A DNA stretch of 6,807 bases, taken from CAYRKQ01 sp964621845. Lineage in GTDB: Bacteria > Patescibacteriota > Saccharimonadia > Saccharimonadales > UBA7683. Below, piece by piece: positions 1 to 5,190 of this stretch; the stretch's first letter is position 1; each line of letters starts with the position of its first letter. Below the pieces are notes generated by a model. That model was not told where the DNA came from, did no database searches, and saw only the letters and a list, made by a program, of their open reading frames with translations. The stretch covers positions 1 through 6,807 of the forward strand of contig CAZUOL010000017.1 in NCBI GenBank assembly GCA_964621845.1, in the 5' to 3' direction. Position numbers and translations under genes: made by a program.

Positions 1-529
1 TAATCGTAAAAATGCCTGGTTAGCAGCCACAGCCATTAACCGCCTCAAACTAAGCGAAGATACGCTCGATGCCTGGCACGATTTACTGAGAAAAATATCG
101 ACCTTTCCAGGCACTTCACGTCGGTTTGAAAAACTAGCAGATAATCTTTACACCGATTATGCCCATCACCCGTCAGAGATTGCTGCCACCATTCAGCTTG
201 CTCGAGAGCTTAACCAAAGCATTGTTGTTGTCTATCAACCACACCAAAATATTCGCCAACACGAATTGCTTCATGAACAAGCCTACAGGGATTGTTTTGC
301 GGGCATTAAAAAACTCTACTGGCTCCCGACCTACTTAAGCCGTGAAGACAAAGCGCTGAAAATTTTGGCTCCTGAAGAAATTTTGAAATCGGTGATGAAT
401 ATTGACGGAGAAGTTGCTCGCATGAATGGTGCTCTGGCGAAAACCATAGAACAGCATCAGAAGGCCGGTGACTTAGTGATCTGTATGTCTGCCGGCGATC
501 TTGACCCCTGGCTCCGCAGGAATATTTAA
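1..529 (+). CDS. murC: UDP-N-acetylmuramate--L-alanine ligase (MurC), C-terminal part only
   Basis: This is the 3' end of a Mur ligase read in frame from base 2; the start lies left of the window, leaving about 175 of the usual roughly 450 residues. MurC adds L-alanine to UDP-MurNAc with ATP in the cytoplasm, the first amino-acid step of peptidoglycan precursor synthesis. Visible are the end of the central domain (Asn-Ala-Trp-Leu-Ala-Ala, bases 11-28), the Phe-Pro-Gly-Thr-Ser-Arg-Arg-Phe-Glu signature opening the C-terminal ligand-binding domain, and Asp-Tyr-Ala-His-His-Pro at 155-172, which is diagnostic of MurC/Mpl. Pro-His-Gln-Asn-Ile-Arg stands where most MurCs have Pro-His-Arg-(Tyr/Phe)-x-Arg. 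The tail Gly-Asp-Leu-Val-Ile-Cys-Met-Ser-Ala-Gly-Asp matches the family end (usually GAGD). Mpl is the alternative, but Asp-Tyr-Ala-His-His favours MurC. It is the only plus-strand gene and converges on trmB. Confidence 0.9.
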   Translation, partial: NRKNAWLAATAINRLKLSEDTLDAWHDLLRKISTFPGTSRRFEKLADNLYTDYAHHPSEIAATIQLARELNQSIVVVYQPHQNIRQHELLHEQAYRDCFAGIKKLYWLPTYLSREDKALKILAPEEILKSVMNIDGEVARMNGALAKTIEQHQKAGDLVICMSAGDLDPWLRRNI

Positions 530-531
530 CC

Positions 532-566
532 AGCGAGACCCACACATTCTCGTTTCTATTTTTGGC
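532..566 (+). terminator. possible weak intrinsic terminator after murC
   Basis: The 26-base space between the convergent murC and trmB stops holds a small inverted repeat, CGAGA (534-538) and TCTCG (548-552). It extends to seven pairs with a G-T and an A-T pair, and has a 9-base loop. It is followed on the plus strand by a T-rich stretch (553-566) interrupted by C, A and GG. The stem is short, so this is only a candidate; the minus-strand side has no T-run. Confidence 0.3.
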
Positions 567-1332
567 AAGCAGATAGGCTTACAAAGTTGGTTGGTATGCC
601 TTGTGCAGAGAACTTTTGTTCGTAGTAGGTCATTATTCTGTAATCGTCTGCAAGCAGGGATTCATGCAAATCAAAACTGAGCTCGTCAAACTGCCATTTA
701 TCGGTAACAAACTGCTCTAGGCTCCATAAAAATAACTCACGATTATCGGTCTTGAACTTCAACTGACCGGTTTTTTTTAAAATATTGCGATATTGTCGCA
801 AATAATGCATATGTGTCAAACGATGTTTCGCGCTGCGTTTTTTCGGATATGGGTCTGGAAAGGTAATCCAGATTTCATCAACTGTGTTTCTGCCAAAAAT
901 CCCTTCTAGGGCGCCTATTCCATCGTCCTCTGGCCTACTTGATCCTGCACCAATTTCGATATGCTGCAACATAGGCGCTAGATGAAGGCGAAGAAAAGCA
1001 ATGTTTGATACGTTTTCTTGCAAAGCTTTTTTGGCGCTGGTGTAGAGACGATCAGATTTTACATCAATCGCGATAAAGTTCACCTGAGGATAACGTCGTG
1101 CCAATTCTAAGCTAAATTGTGCATTCCCAGCCGCCAGCTCCAGCACCAACCTCCGCCCCCCTGCGCCAGGGTCCGTCCTTGGCGCAAAGTAGTGTTGTAT
1201 CTTTTCAGCAACGTTTTGCGGGTCTTCGCCTCGGGCGAGCGCAAAGCAATTTTCCCAGGAATCAAAATGGGCAAACTTCCACTTTTTTCGCTTGCGCGTA
1301 ATAACGAGCCCCTTGCTCGAAAGCTGTTGCAT
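556..1332 (-). CDS. trmB: tRNA (guanine-N7-)-methyltransferase TrmB
   Basis: TrmB transfers a methyl group from S-adenosylmethionine to N7 of G46 in the tRNA variable loop. The 258-residue protein has SAM motif I at about 62-70 (Leu-Val-Leu-Glu-Leu-Ala-Ala-Gly-Asn), the Ile-Asp acidic residue ending strand 2 at 89-90, the hallmark Phe-Pro-Asp-Pro-Tyr-Pro-Lys-Lys-Arg at 158-166, and Thr-Asp at 195-196 near the tRNA/SAM pocket. It is a little longer than usual bacterial TrmB (about 210-240). The extra length looks to be a Gly/Pro/Arg-rich linker at 50-61 and a hydrophilic, Gly-rich insertion at about 128-148, just before the FPDP strand. His and Arg of the usual KKRHxKRR are Ser167 and His170. 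The start is fixed by a TAATG overlap: its ATG shares one base with the stop of the MazG-like gene, suggesting translational coupling. Confidence 0.93.
   Translation of the reverse strand: MQQLSSKGLVITRKRKKWKFAHFDSWENCFALARGEDPQNVAEKIQHYFAPRTDPGAGGRRLVLELAAGNAQFSLELARRYPQVNFIAIDVKSDRLYTSAKKALQENVSNIAFLRLHLAPMLQHIEIGAGSSRPEDDGIGALEGIFGRNTVDEIWITFPDPYPKKRSAKHRLTHMHYLRQYRNILKKTGQLKFKTDNRELFLWSLEQFVTDKWQFDELSFDLHESLLADDYRIMTYYEQKFSAQGIPTNFVSLSACQK
1162..1186. repeat. GC-rich inverted repeat inside trmB
   Basis: TGCGCCA (1162-1168) and TGGCGCA (1180-1186) are perfect 7-base inverted arms. After one mismatch, two more G-C pairs can form inside, leaving a 5-base loop. The repeat encodes residues 50-57 of TrmB, the linker just before SAM motif I, and sits in a locally C-rich patch (about 1140-1185). 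There is no T-run, so it is not a terminator. Confidence 0.55.
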
Positions 1333-1664
1333 TAGCGGTTGTCCCCAGAGCCACCTAACTTGCCGCGCGCTTTTCTGCTTGCCAGTTTTTCTATATTTAA
1401 CTCAGCAATCTCCTGAAAGCTCAGCCCAAGCAAATCCGCCATCAGCGCAAGATACCATAGCACGTCACCAAGCTCTTTTTTCACACCGTCAAGATCAAGC
1501 CGTGCGAGATCGCCCTTTTGATCACGGATGATTTTTTTCAGCTTTTCACTCACCTCGCCCGACTCGCCTGAAATACCGAGTGCCATATGTAGCACATCAA
1601 GCAATTGATCTCCGGTGCTCAGTAGCGTTGTCTTAGCCTTTTGCTGATATTCATCAAATGTCAT
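1332..1664 (-). CDS. MazG-like nucleoside triphosphate pyrophosphohydrolase
   Basis: This 110-residue protein is a single-domain all-alpha NTP pyrophosphohydrolase of the MazG superfamily; such enzymes hydrolyse (d)NTPs to the monophosphate and pyrophosphate, often to clear damaged or excess nucleotides. The magnesium site is visible as Glu34-x-x-Glu37 in one helix and Glu64-x-x-Asp67 in the next (Lys-Glu-Leu-Gly-Asp-Val-Leu-Trp-Tyr). The C-terminal Arg-Lys-Ala-Arg-Gly...Gly-Ser-Gly-Asp-Asn-Arg is typical of short MazG-like proteins. The substrate cannot be read from sequence. It is about half the length of two-domain E. coli MazG, which is normal for this subgroup. The ATG has a good Shine-Dalgarno sequence (AAAGGAG, 1669-1675) four bases upstream. 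The stop overlaps the trmB start, and the gene follows a gap with a TATAAT box, so it probably heads its own two-gene unit. Confidence 0.88.
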   Translation of the reverse strand: MTFDEYQQKAKTTLLSTGDQLLDVLHMALGISGESGEVSEKLKKIIRDQKGDLARLDLDGVKKELGDVLWYLALMADLLGLSFQEIAELNIEKLASRKARGKLGGSGDNR

Positions 1665-1668
1665 TTTG

Positions 1669-1675
1669 CTCCTTT
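1669..1675 (-). promoter_or_regulatory. Shine-Dalgarno site of the MazG-like gene
   Basis: On the minus strand this reads AAAGGAG, four bases before the ATG at 1662-1664. It is the strongest ribosome binding site in the window and fixes this start. Most other genes here have weak sites or start by overlap. Confidence 0.75.
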
Positions 1676-1698
1676 GTCAGTTGTGTGCCAATACAACC

Positions 1699-1704
1699 AT
1701 TATA
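1699..1704 (-). promoter_or_regulatory. candidate -10 box for mazG-trmB
   Basis: A perfect TATAAT on the minus strand lies 34 bases before the MazG-like start codon, implying a leader of about 25-30 bases that contains the AAAGGAG site. No convincing TTGACA lies 16-18 bases further upstream; that position is occupied by the inverted repeat at 1716-1741. The call rests on the -10 match and its placement in the only long intergenic gap. Confidence 0.5.
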
Positions 1705-1715
1705 CGTGATGTTTC

Positions 1716-1741
1716 CTTGGGGTGCGCCTCACCAACCCAAG
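1716..1741. repeat. bulged inverted repeat upstream of the mazG -10 box
   Basis: CTTGGGGTG (1716-1724) pairs with CACC (1730-1733) plus CCAAG (1737-1741). This gives nine pairs, interrupted by a 3-base bulge AAC (1734-1736), around a 5-base loop. No T-run follows on either strand, so it is not a normal intrinsic terminator. It covers the place a -35 element would take and could be an operator, or a hairpin at the 3' end of the upstream transcript. The rest of this gap (1665-1770) shows only a 5-base repeat, GTTGT/ACAAC at 1680-1697. Confidence 0.45.
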
Positions 1742-1770
1742 ATATCTCGTAGCTGATCTTGATTGAAAAA

Positions 1771-2121
1771 TTAATTGATCGAGAAGGACCCATCGCTCAG
1801 CGGTGCCGGCTTGTAGCTATCAAGACCGTCGAGCTCTTTGAGTGATTCTTGTACAATCGCTTGCACTTGTTGCACTGTTTTTTTGTCGACCTTTGAATGT
1901 TCATCAATCAACTGTTTTTCTTGATCCAACCTTACCTGCTTTTTTACATCAGGGCGCGCTAGATCATACTTATAGTTCGGGCTACGCATATAGAGCCAGT
2001 AGCTGAAAATAACCATTACGACCGCGAGAAGTACCACCAACAAGAGTACTGCCTTCAGGCTTAAACTATTATGTGGAGCTTCATCGATTTCCGTCATTTG
2101 ATCATTCTTCTGTTTTGACAT
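1771..2121 (-). CDS. single-pass membrane protein of unknown function
   Basis: I do not recognise this family. From the ATG at 2121 it is 116 residues: a polar, charged N-terminus of about 22 residues, one hydrophobic segment at about 23-45 (rich in Leu and Val), then a hydrophilic, charged and probably helical tail starting Arg-Ser-Pro-Asn-Tyr-Lys-Tyr-Asp-Leu-Ala-Arg-Pro and ending in a Gly/Ser-rich stretch. There is no cleavable signal or cysteine. Arg directly after the membrane segment makes topology uncertain, but outside exposure of the tail is plausible. The ATG overlaps the upstream stop as TGATG; a GTG immediately before it (2122-2124) would give one more residue and a GTGA overlap. 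Either way it looks translationally coupled to the secreted protein upstream, suggesting a shared envelope role (inference). Confidence 0.75.
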   Translation of the reverse strand: MSKQKNDQMTEIDEAPHNSLSLKAVLLLVVLLAVVMVIFSYWLYMRSPNYKYDLARPDVKKQVRLDQEKQLIDEHSKVDKKTVQQVQAIVQESLKELDGLDSYKPAPLSDGSFSIN

Positions 2122-2648
2122 CACTGTTCTTCTTTCTGAGCTAATGTAATGTATAACGAATCGAGGGAATCATTGAGCTCGTTGGAAATTTCAGCCTTCA
2201 AGTTTGCAATGTCTTTTGCAACTATGGTCCGCTTTTTTCGAGCATCCTTTAACAATGTTTCAAATCTTTGCTGGTCACCTGAGCAGTTCGGCATCTCAAT
2301 GACTGCCTGTCGAGCTGCATCATATCGTTCATAGTCGGATTTAAAAGTGTTAATCTTTTTTTGGTACTGGGTGAGTGCGGTGCTCATTGGTTCAGCTCCT
2401 GCTTGCTCGTTTTCTTGCAAACGTTTCGTGAGTGTCTCAAGGTTATCGTAAATAAACTCATAGAGCTGGGTACGATTGACTCGTGTCGCAAGATCATTTT
2501 TTCGTACCGTGTTTTCAAGAAATGCTTGTGCGTCTTGACAACGATAAGCATTTGCTCCTTGCGCTTCGACTGTATGGTGCGTGGCACTCGGCAGTAAAAT
2601 CACTACTGCGAGAAGCAACACTGCAACAATAAACTTTGGCCTATTCAC
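2121..2648 (-). CDS. secreted helical (coiled-coil-like) protein of unknown function
   Basis: This is a 175-residue exported protein of unrecognised family. It has a clear signal peptide: a basic Asn-Arg-Pro-Lys start, a hydrophobic core at about 6-20, and a likely cleavage after Val-Glu-Ala29. There is no lipobox. The mature part is highly charged and Gln/Glu/Lys/Leu-rich, suggesting long helices or a coiled coil (about 40-115 and 125-175). It has just two cysteines, Cys37 and Cys122, which could form a disulfide bridging the two helical parts outside the membrane. The start is GTG, 15 bases after the mutY stop and in the same frame; no Shine-Dalgarno site is evident, but an extended -10 motif lies directly before it. 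Its TGA stop overlaps the next gene's start. Partnership with that single-pass protein is inferred from the overlap. Confidence 0.75.
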   Translation of the reverse strand: MNRPKFIVAVLLLAVVILLPSATHHTVEAQGANAYRCQDAQAFLENTVRKNDLATRVNRTQLYEFIYDNLETLTKRLQENEQAGAEPMSTALTQYQKKINTFKSDYERYDAARQAVIEMPNCSGDQQRFETLLKDARKKRTIVAKDIANLKAEISNELNDSLDSLYITLAQKEEQ

Positions 2649-2654
2649 CCTATA

Positions 2655-2663
2655 AGTATACCA
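2655..2663 (-). promoter_or_regulatory. candidate extended -10 promoter of the secreted-protein gene
   Basis: On the minus strand the sequence is TGGTATACT, a TGn extended -10 followed by TATACT. The GTG start begins exactly seven bases after the hexamer, where transcription would be expected to begin, so the transcript would be nearly leaderless. No good -35 is visible. The motif lies between the mutY stop and the GTG and may be chance. Confidence 0.35.
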
Positions 2664-3482
2664 TCAGGTAACTTTGAAACGCTGCTTCTCCATGAGAATA
2701 AAGCCCTCTTTTTCAAGATCGGCAAGTACGCGCTTAAGCCTCGGATCACTGTGGAGCATTTTTAATTCAGTGATGCTACGCGGCTGTTCGAGCAATAGTG
2801 CAAGAACACTGCCGCGTAGCTGCCGCTGAGACCCCTCAAATGCTGATTGTTTTTTGTAATGATGCGAACCACGGCCTGGGTTGGGTAGTTTCTTTTTGAG
2901 ATAACTGCCGTAGTCCATCAATGCCCAATACCATTCACGAGGCCGTTCTTTTTCAAGTGTTTTGTTGAGCAAGGGCAAGAGCTGGTTATCATTTACTCCT
3001 TCCTGATCCCGAAAGAAATGATGAAGGTAGACAGTACGAACATTGGTTTCGATAAAAATAAGAGGGATATTGTATGCATACACACAAATAGCTGCCGCCG
3101 TATTCGGCCCAATTCCTTTTAGAGTCACGAGAAATGTCTCTTCCCACATTCCGTTCACATTGCACAAAGATTGTGCGGCTTGGTGCAAATAGAGAGCCCG
3201 CCGATTATAGCCAAGCCCCTGCCAATACGAAAGCACTTCAGCCACTGACGCTTGGGCGAGTACCTCGATTGTTGGAAACTGTGTGATAAACGCACGGTAT
3301 TTTTCAACAACCCGTGCAACCTGCGTTTGCTGTAACATAAACTCACTCACTAAGATTTTGTATGCGTCTAGCTGGCCGTCATGCTCTTCAAGCTCTGGCG
3401 GGCGCCACGGCAGCTGCCGACTATTTTTGTGATACCACTGCCACACGGTCTGGATAAATAACCCGTAATCTTGTTGTCTCAT
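2664..3482 (-). CDS. mutY: MutY-type adenine DNA glycosylase lacking the Fe-S cluster
   Basis: This is a HhH-GPD superfamily base-excision repair enzyme; MutY removes adenine mispaired with 8-oxoguanine or guanine. The 272-residue protein has the MutY signature Ser-Glu47-Phe-Met-Leu-Gln-Gln-Thr-Gln-Val (Glu47 matches catalytic Glu37 of E. coli), Tyr-Trp-Gln-Gly-Leu-Gly-Tyr at 86-92, and the helix-hairpin-helix Leu-Lys-Gly-Ile-Gly-Pro-Asn-Thr-Ala at 121-129. Two features are odd. The conserved catalytic Asp (Asp138 in E. coli) appears replaced by Glu145 in Phe-Ile-Glu-Thr-Asn-Val. The four cluster cysteines expected after Ala-Leu-Met-Asp-Tyr-Gly are absent; only Cys107 and Cys133 exist. The C-terminus (about 220-272) looks like a short winged-helix instead of the Nudix-like 8-oxoG reader, and total length is well under the usual 350 or so. 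GAGG four bases before the ATG supports the start. Confidence 0.85.
   Translation of the reverse strand: MRQQDYGLFIQTVWQWYHKNSRQLPWRPPELEEHDGQLDAYKILVSEFMLQQTQVARVVEKYRAFITQFPTIEVLAQASVAEVLSYWQGLGYNRRALYLHQAAQSLCNVNGMWEETFLVTLKGIGPNTAAAICVYAYNIPLIFIETNVRTVYLHHFFRDQEGVNDNQLLPLLNKTLEKERPREWYWALMDYGSYLKKKLPNPGRGSHHYKKQSAFEGSQRQLRGSVLALLLEQPRSITELKMLHSDPRLKRVLADLEKEGFILMEKQRFKVT
2775..2820. repeat. long inverted repeat inside mutY
   Basis: GCTACGCGGC (2775-2784) and GCCGCGTAGC (2811-2820) are perfect 10-base inverted arms. Inside them TGTTC (2785-2789) pairs with GAACA (2804-2808), with a 2-base bulge CT (2809-2810), giving 15 pairs. GCA/TGC can pair further within the loop. On the minus (coding) strand this lies in the C-terminal domain of mutY (about residues 221-236). 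No T-run follows on either strand, so it is not a standard terminator. Confidence 0.6.
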
Positions 3483-3496
3483 ATAGCCTCAGTATA

Positions 3497-5170
3497 CTAA
3501 AGAGTGGCTTGGCCCACATTGCTCACATCAACAATTTTGGAAAACTTTCCACTTGGTAAATCCACAATGTAATCGGCCGTTTCTTGATTGGTCGCAACCC
3601 GGACCACGGCAAGTCGATTCGAAACAAGACGCACTGGCGCAGAAAGACCGCCGATTTTTACAATCACGCTTTCTTTGTTAGTTACCGCATCTACCCGCAC
3701 CAACGAGCCTTTCCCGTCACGGCGCTGCGGCGAAATAACAAACTGCCCATTCTGACTCAGAGCATATTGCTGATTCTCGTTTGGCTGATGGTCTATCTTC
3801 TGCACACTCCCTGAAGTGGCATTTACCTCATAGTACGCGCCTTCAGCTGTCTCAACTTGCAGTATGCCGTATTGATCCTGAGCACCATAGCTTATGCCAC
3901 TGTTCTTTAGGTACGATTGTTTGCTACCAGTGACTGGATCAAAACTTATGAGTTGCGGCTTGAAAGCTCGATAGGCATCGGCAGACACATAGAACACTTT
4001 TTGCCCCACCACCGCCGCAAGCTGAAAATAGTTGGCCTTTGCCACCGTTACTTGAGCTCCTGTACTGATGTTATATCCAACTAGGCTGGTGGCGTTCTTA
4101 TCATCATAGCTAAGATTCGGATCAGTTTTTTGATACAACATTGTATCACCTGCCCAACCAACCAGGTACACGTTACTGCCTGCGTCAATCTTTTTAAGTG
4201 CTGCCCCTTTTAAGTCAACATCGTATACACCAGCTATAATGTGCCCGTTCTTCCGCTCTGTCTCACGCGTCGCAACAAGCACCGCACGCTTGTTCGCACG
4301 ATGTATGCCAAACTGAAGCGTGTTCGGGTTTTCATTCCCGGTAGCACTGATTATTTTTTTCTGATCGCTCCCATCAAGATTGCTTGAATAGATGTCGAAC
4401 GTCCCATTACGCTTGCTGATAAAATAATCCTTCTCATCTGCAACAAGTGAGACATCACGACTCATAACGGTTGGGTCAAGCTGTATGACTCGCTTCTGAT
4501 AGCCCCGTGCAGTCACATGTGCCGGAATTTTTTGCTCTGAGGGCGGTACAACAATGTTAGCCTGACCTCTGCCATCAGTGATGGCCCTTCTATCACCGCT
4601 CTGCACCGTTGCATTGGAGATAGCCTCACCGGAAAGCCAGTGTTTGACATTTACCGTAAGCTTGAGACCGATTGGCTCCAGGCTCGCGTTTACCTGCTTT
4701 GTTTTCAAGCCCACACCTATATTCGACTCATAAAGCGAGTAGCCTGGTTTTTTTGCACTCAAAGCATGAGCGCCAAGCCGCAGACCTGCAAGCTTGAGTT
4801 GGCCTGAAGCATCGGTGGTGCCTACACTATTGCCATCCAATAATATGTCTACGTCGCCGATTGTTTCATAGCTTTTTGTGTCTTGGGCGAGTACTGTCAT
4901 GCTCCCACGGAAGCCTAAACTGTTAAGCAGCGTCCAGCGAGTAAACGGAAGTGCCAGTAGTATCAAAACTGCAGCTACAATTGCCCCAATGCCTATAAGG
5001 TACTTCTTTTGCCTCTGTTGTTTTACTTCAGCTGGCGTTCTGAGTCGCTTTGCTCGTTTTTTAGCAGCTTTTTTTTCTTGCTTTGTTTGCTTATCTTCGT
5101 TTTCTAGTGTTACATCGTCAATCGCTACATCTTGAAGGTGCAGTGCTTTTTCTGGTTCATTGTTATCCAT
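3497..5170 (-). CDS. membrane-anchored protein with PEGA-like domains and a predicted beta-propeller
   Basis: This 557-residue protein has an acidic then strongly basic cytoplasmic N-terminus (Lys/Arg-rich at 27-56) and one membrane segment (about 57-76). Outside it has two carboxypeptidase-regulatory/PEGA-like beta domains: 92-166, with Asp-Gly-Asn-Ser-Val-Gly-Thr-Thr-Asp-Ala-Ser-Gly and Lys-Pro-Gly-Tyr; and 169-242, with Thr-Asp-Gly-Arg-Gly-Gln and Ala-Arg-Gly-Tyr. From about 248 to the end, repeated beta-rich units such as Asp-Ile-Tyr-Ser-Ser-Asn-Leu-Asp-Gly-Ser resemble TolB/WD40-type propeller blades. PEGA domains are associated with surface layers and peptidoglycan binding, so a cell-wall scaffold or sensor is plausible but unproven. 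I chose the ATG at 5170, 20 bases after the transpeptidase stop, with AAGGG (5180-5184) nine bases upstream; a start at 5242 would overlap that gene by 52 bases. Confidence 0.82.
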   Translation of the reverse strand: MDNNEPEKALHLQDVAIDDVTLENEDKQTKQEKKAAKKRAKRLRTPAEVKQQRQKKYLIGIGAIVAAVLILLALPFTRWTLLNSLGFRGSMTVLAQDTKSYETIGDVDILLDGNSVGTTDASGQLKLAGLRLGAHALSAKKPGYSLYESNIGVGLKTKQVNASLEPIGLKLTVNVKHWLSGEAISNATVQSGDRRAITDGRGQANIVVPPSEQKIPAHVTARGYQKRVIQLDPTVMSRDVSLVADEKDYFISKRNGTFDIYSSNLDGSDQKKIISATGNENPNTLQFGIHRANKRAVLVATRETERKNGHIIAGVYDVDLKGAALKKIDAGSNVYLVGWAGDTMLYQKTDPNLSYDDKNATSLVGYNISTGAQVTVAKANYFQLAAVVGQKVFYVSADAYRAFKPQLISFDPVTGSKQSYLKNSGISYGAQDQYGILQVETAEGAYYEVNATSGSVQKIDHQPNENQQYALSQNGQFVISPQRRDGKGSLVRVDAVTNKESVIVKIGGLSAPVRLVSNRLAVVRVATNQETADYIVDLPSGKFSKIVDVSNVGQATL

Positions 5171-5190
5171 TTGCCGCCACCCTTCACTCG

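Noticed and set aside
306..545. 79-codon minus-strand frame opposite murC
   Set aside because: The murC motifs are clear on the plus strand; this frame has no recognisable motif.
772..779. Runs of eight T on the plus strand (also about 5070-5077) as terminator tails
   Set aside because: Both lie inside coding genes with no stem before them; they encode Lys-rich stretches on the minus strand.
785..801. Inverted repeat TTGCGA/TCGCAA followed on the minus strand by T/A-rich bases
   Set aside because: It has only six pairs, lies in the middle of trmB, and lacks a proper T-run, so it is not a credible terminator.
1332..1664. MazG-like protein as part of a toxin-antitoxin module
   Set aside because: No MazE or MazF partner is present; the neighbour is trmB. 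The MazG name is only historical here.
2649..2666. TGA readthrough joining mutY to the secreted protein (same frame, five codons apart)
   Set aside because: The downstream protein begins with a textbook signal peptide, which makes no sense as the tail of a cytoplasmic repair enzyme. TGA also serves as the stop at 2121-2123, and nothing suggests UGA recoding.
3491..3498. TATACT just before mutY as a promoter
   Set aside because: There is no TGn extension and no -35, and it overlaps the previous stop; a normal GAGG ribosome site explains the start without a new promoter.
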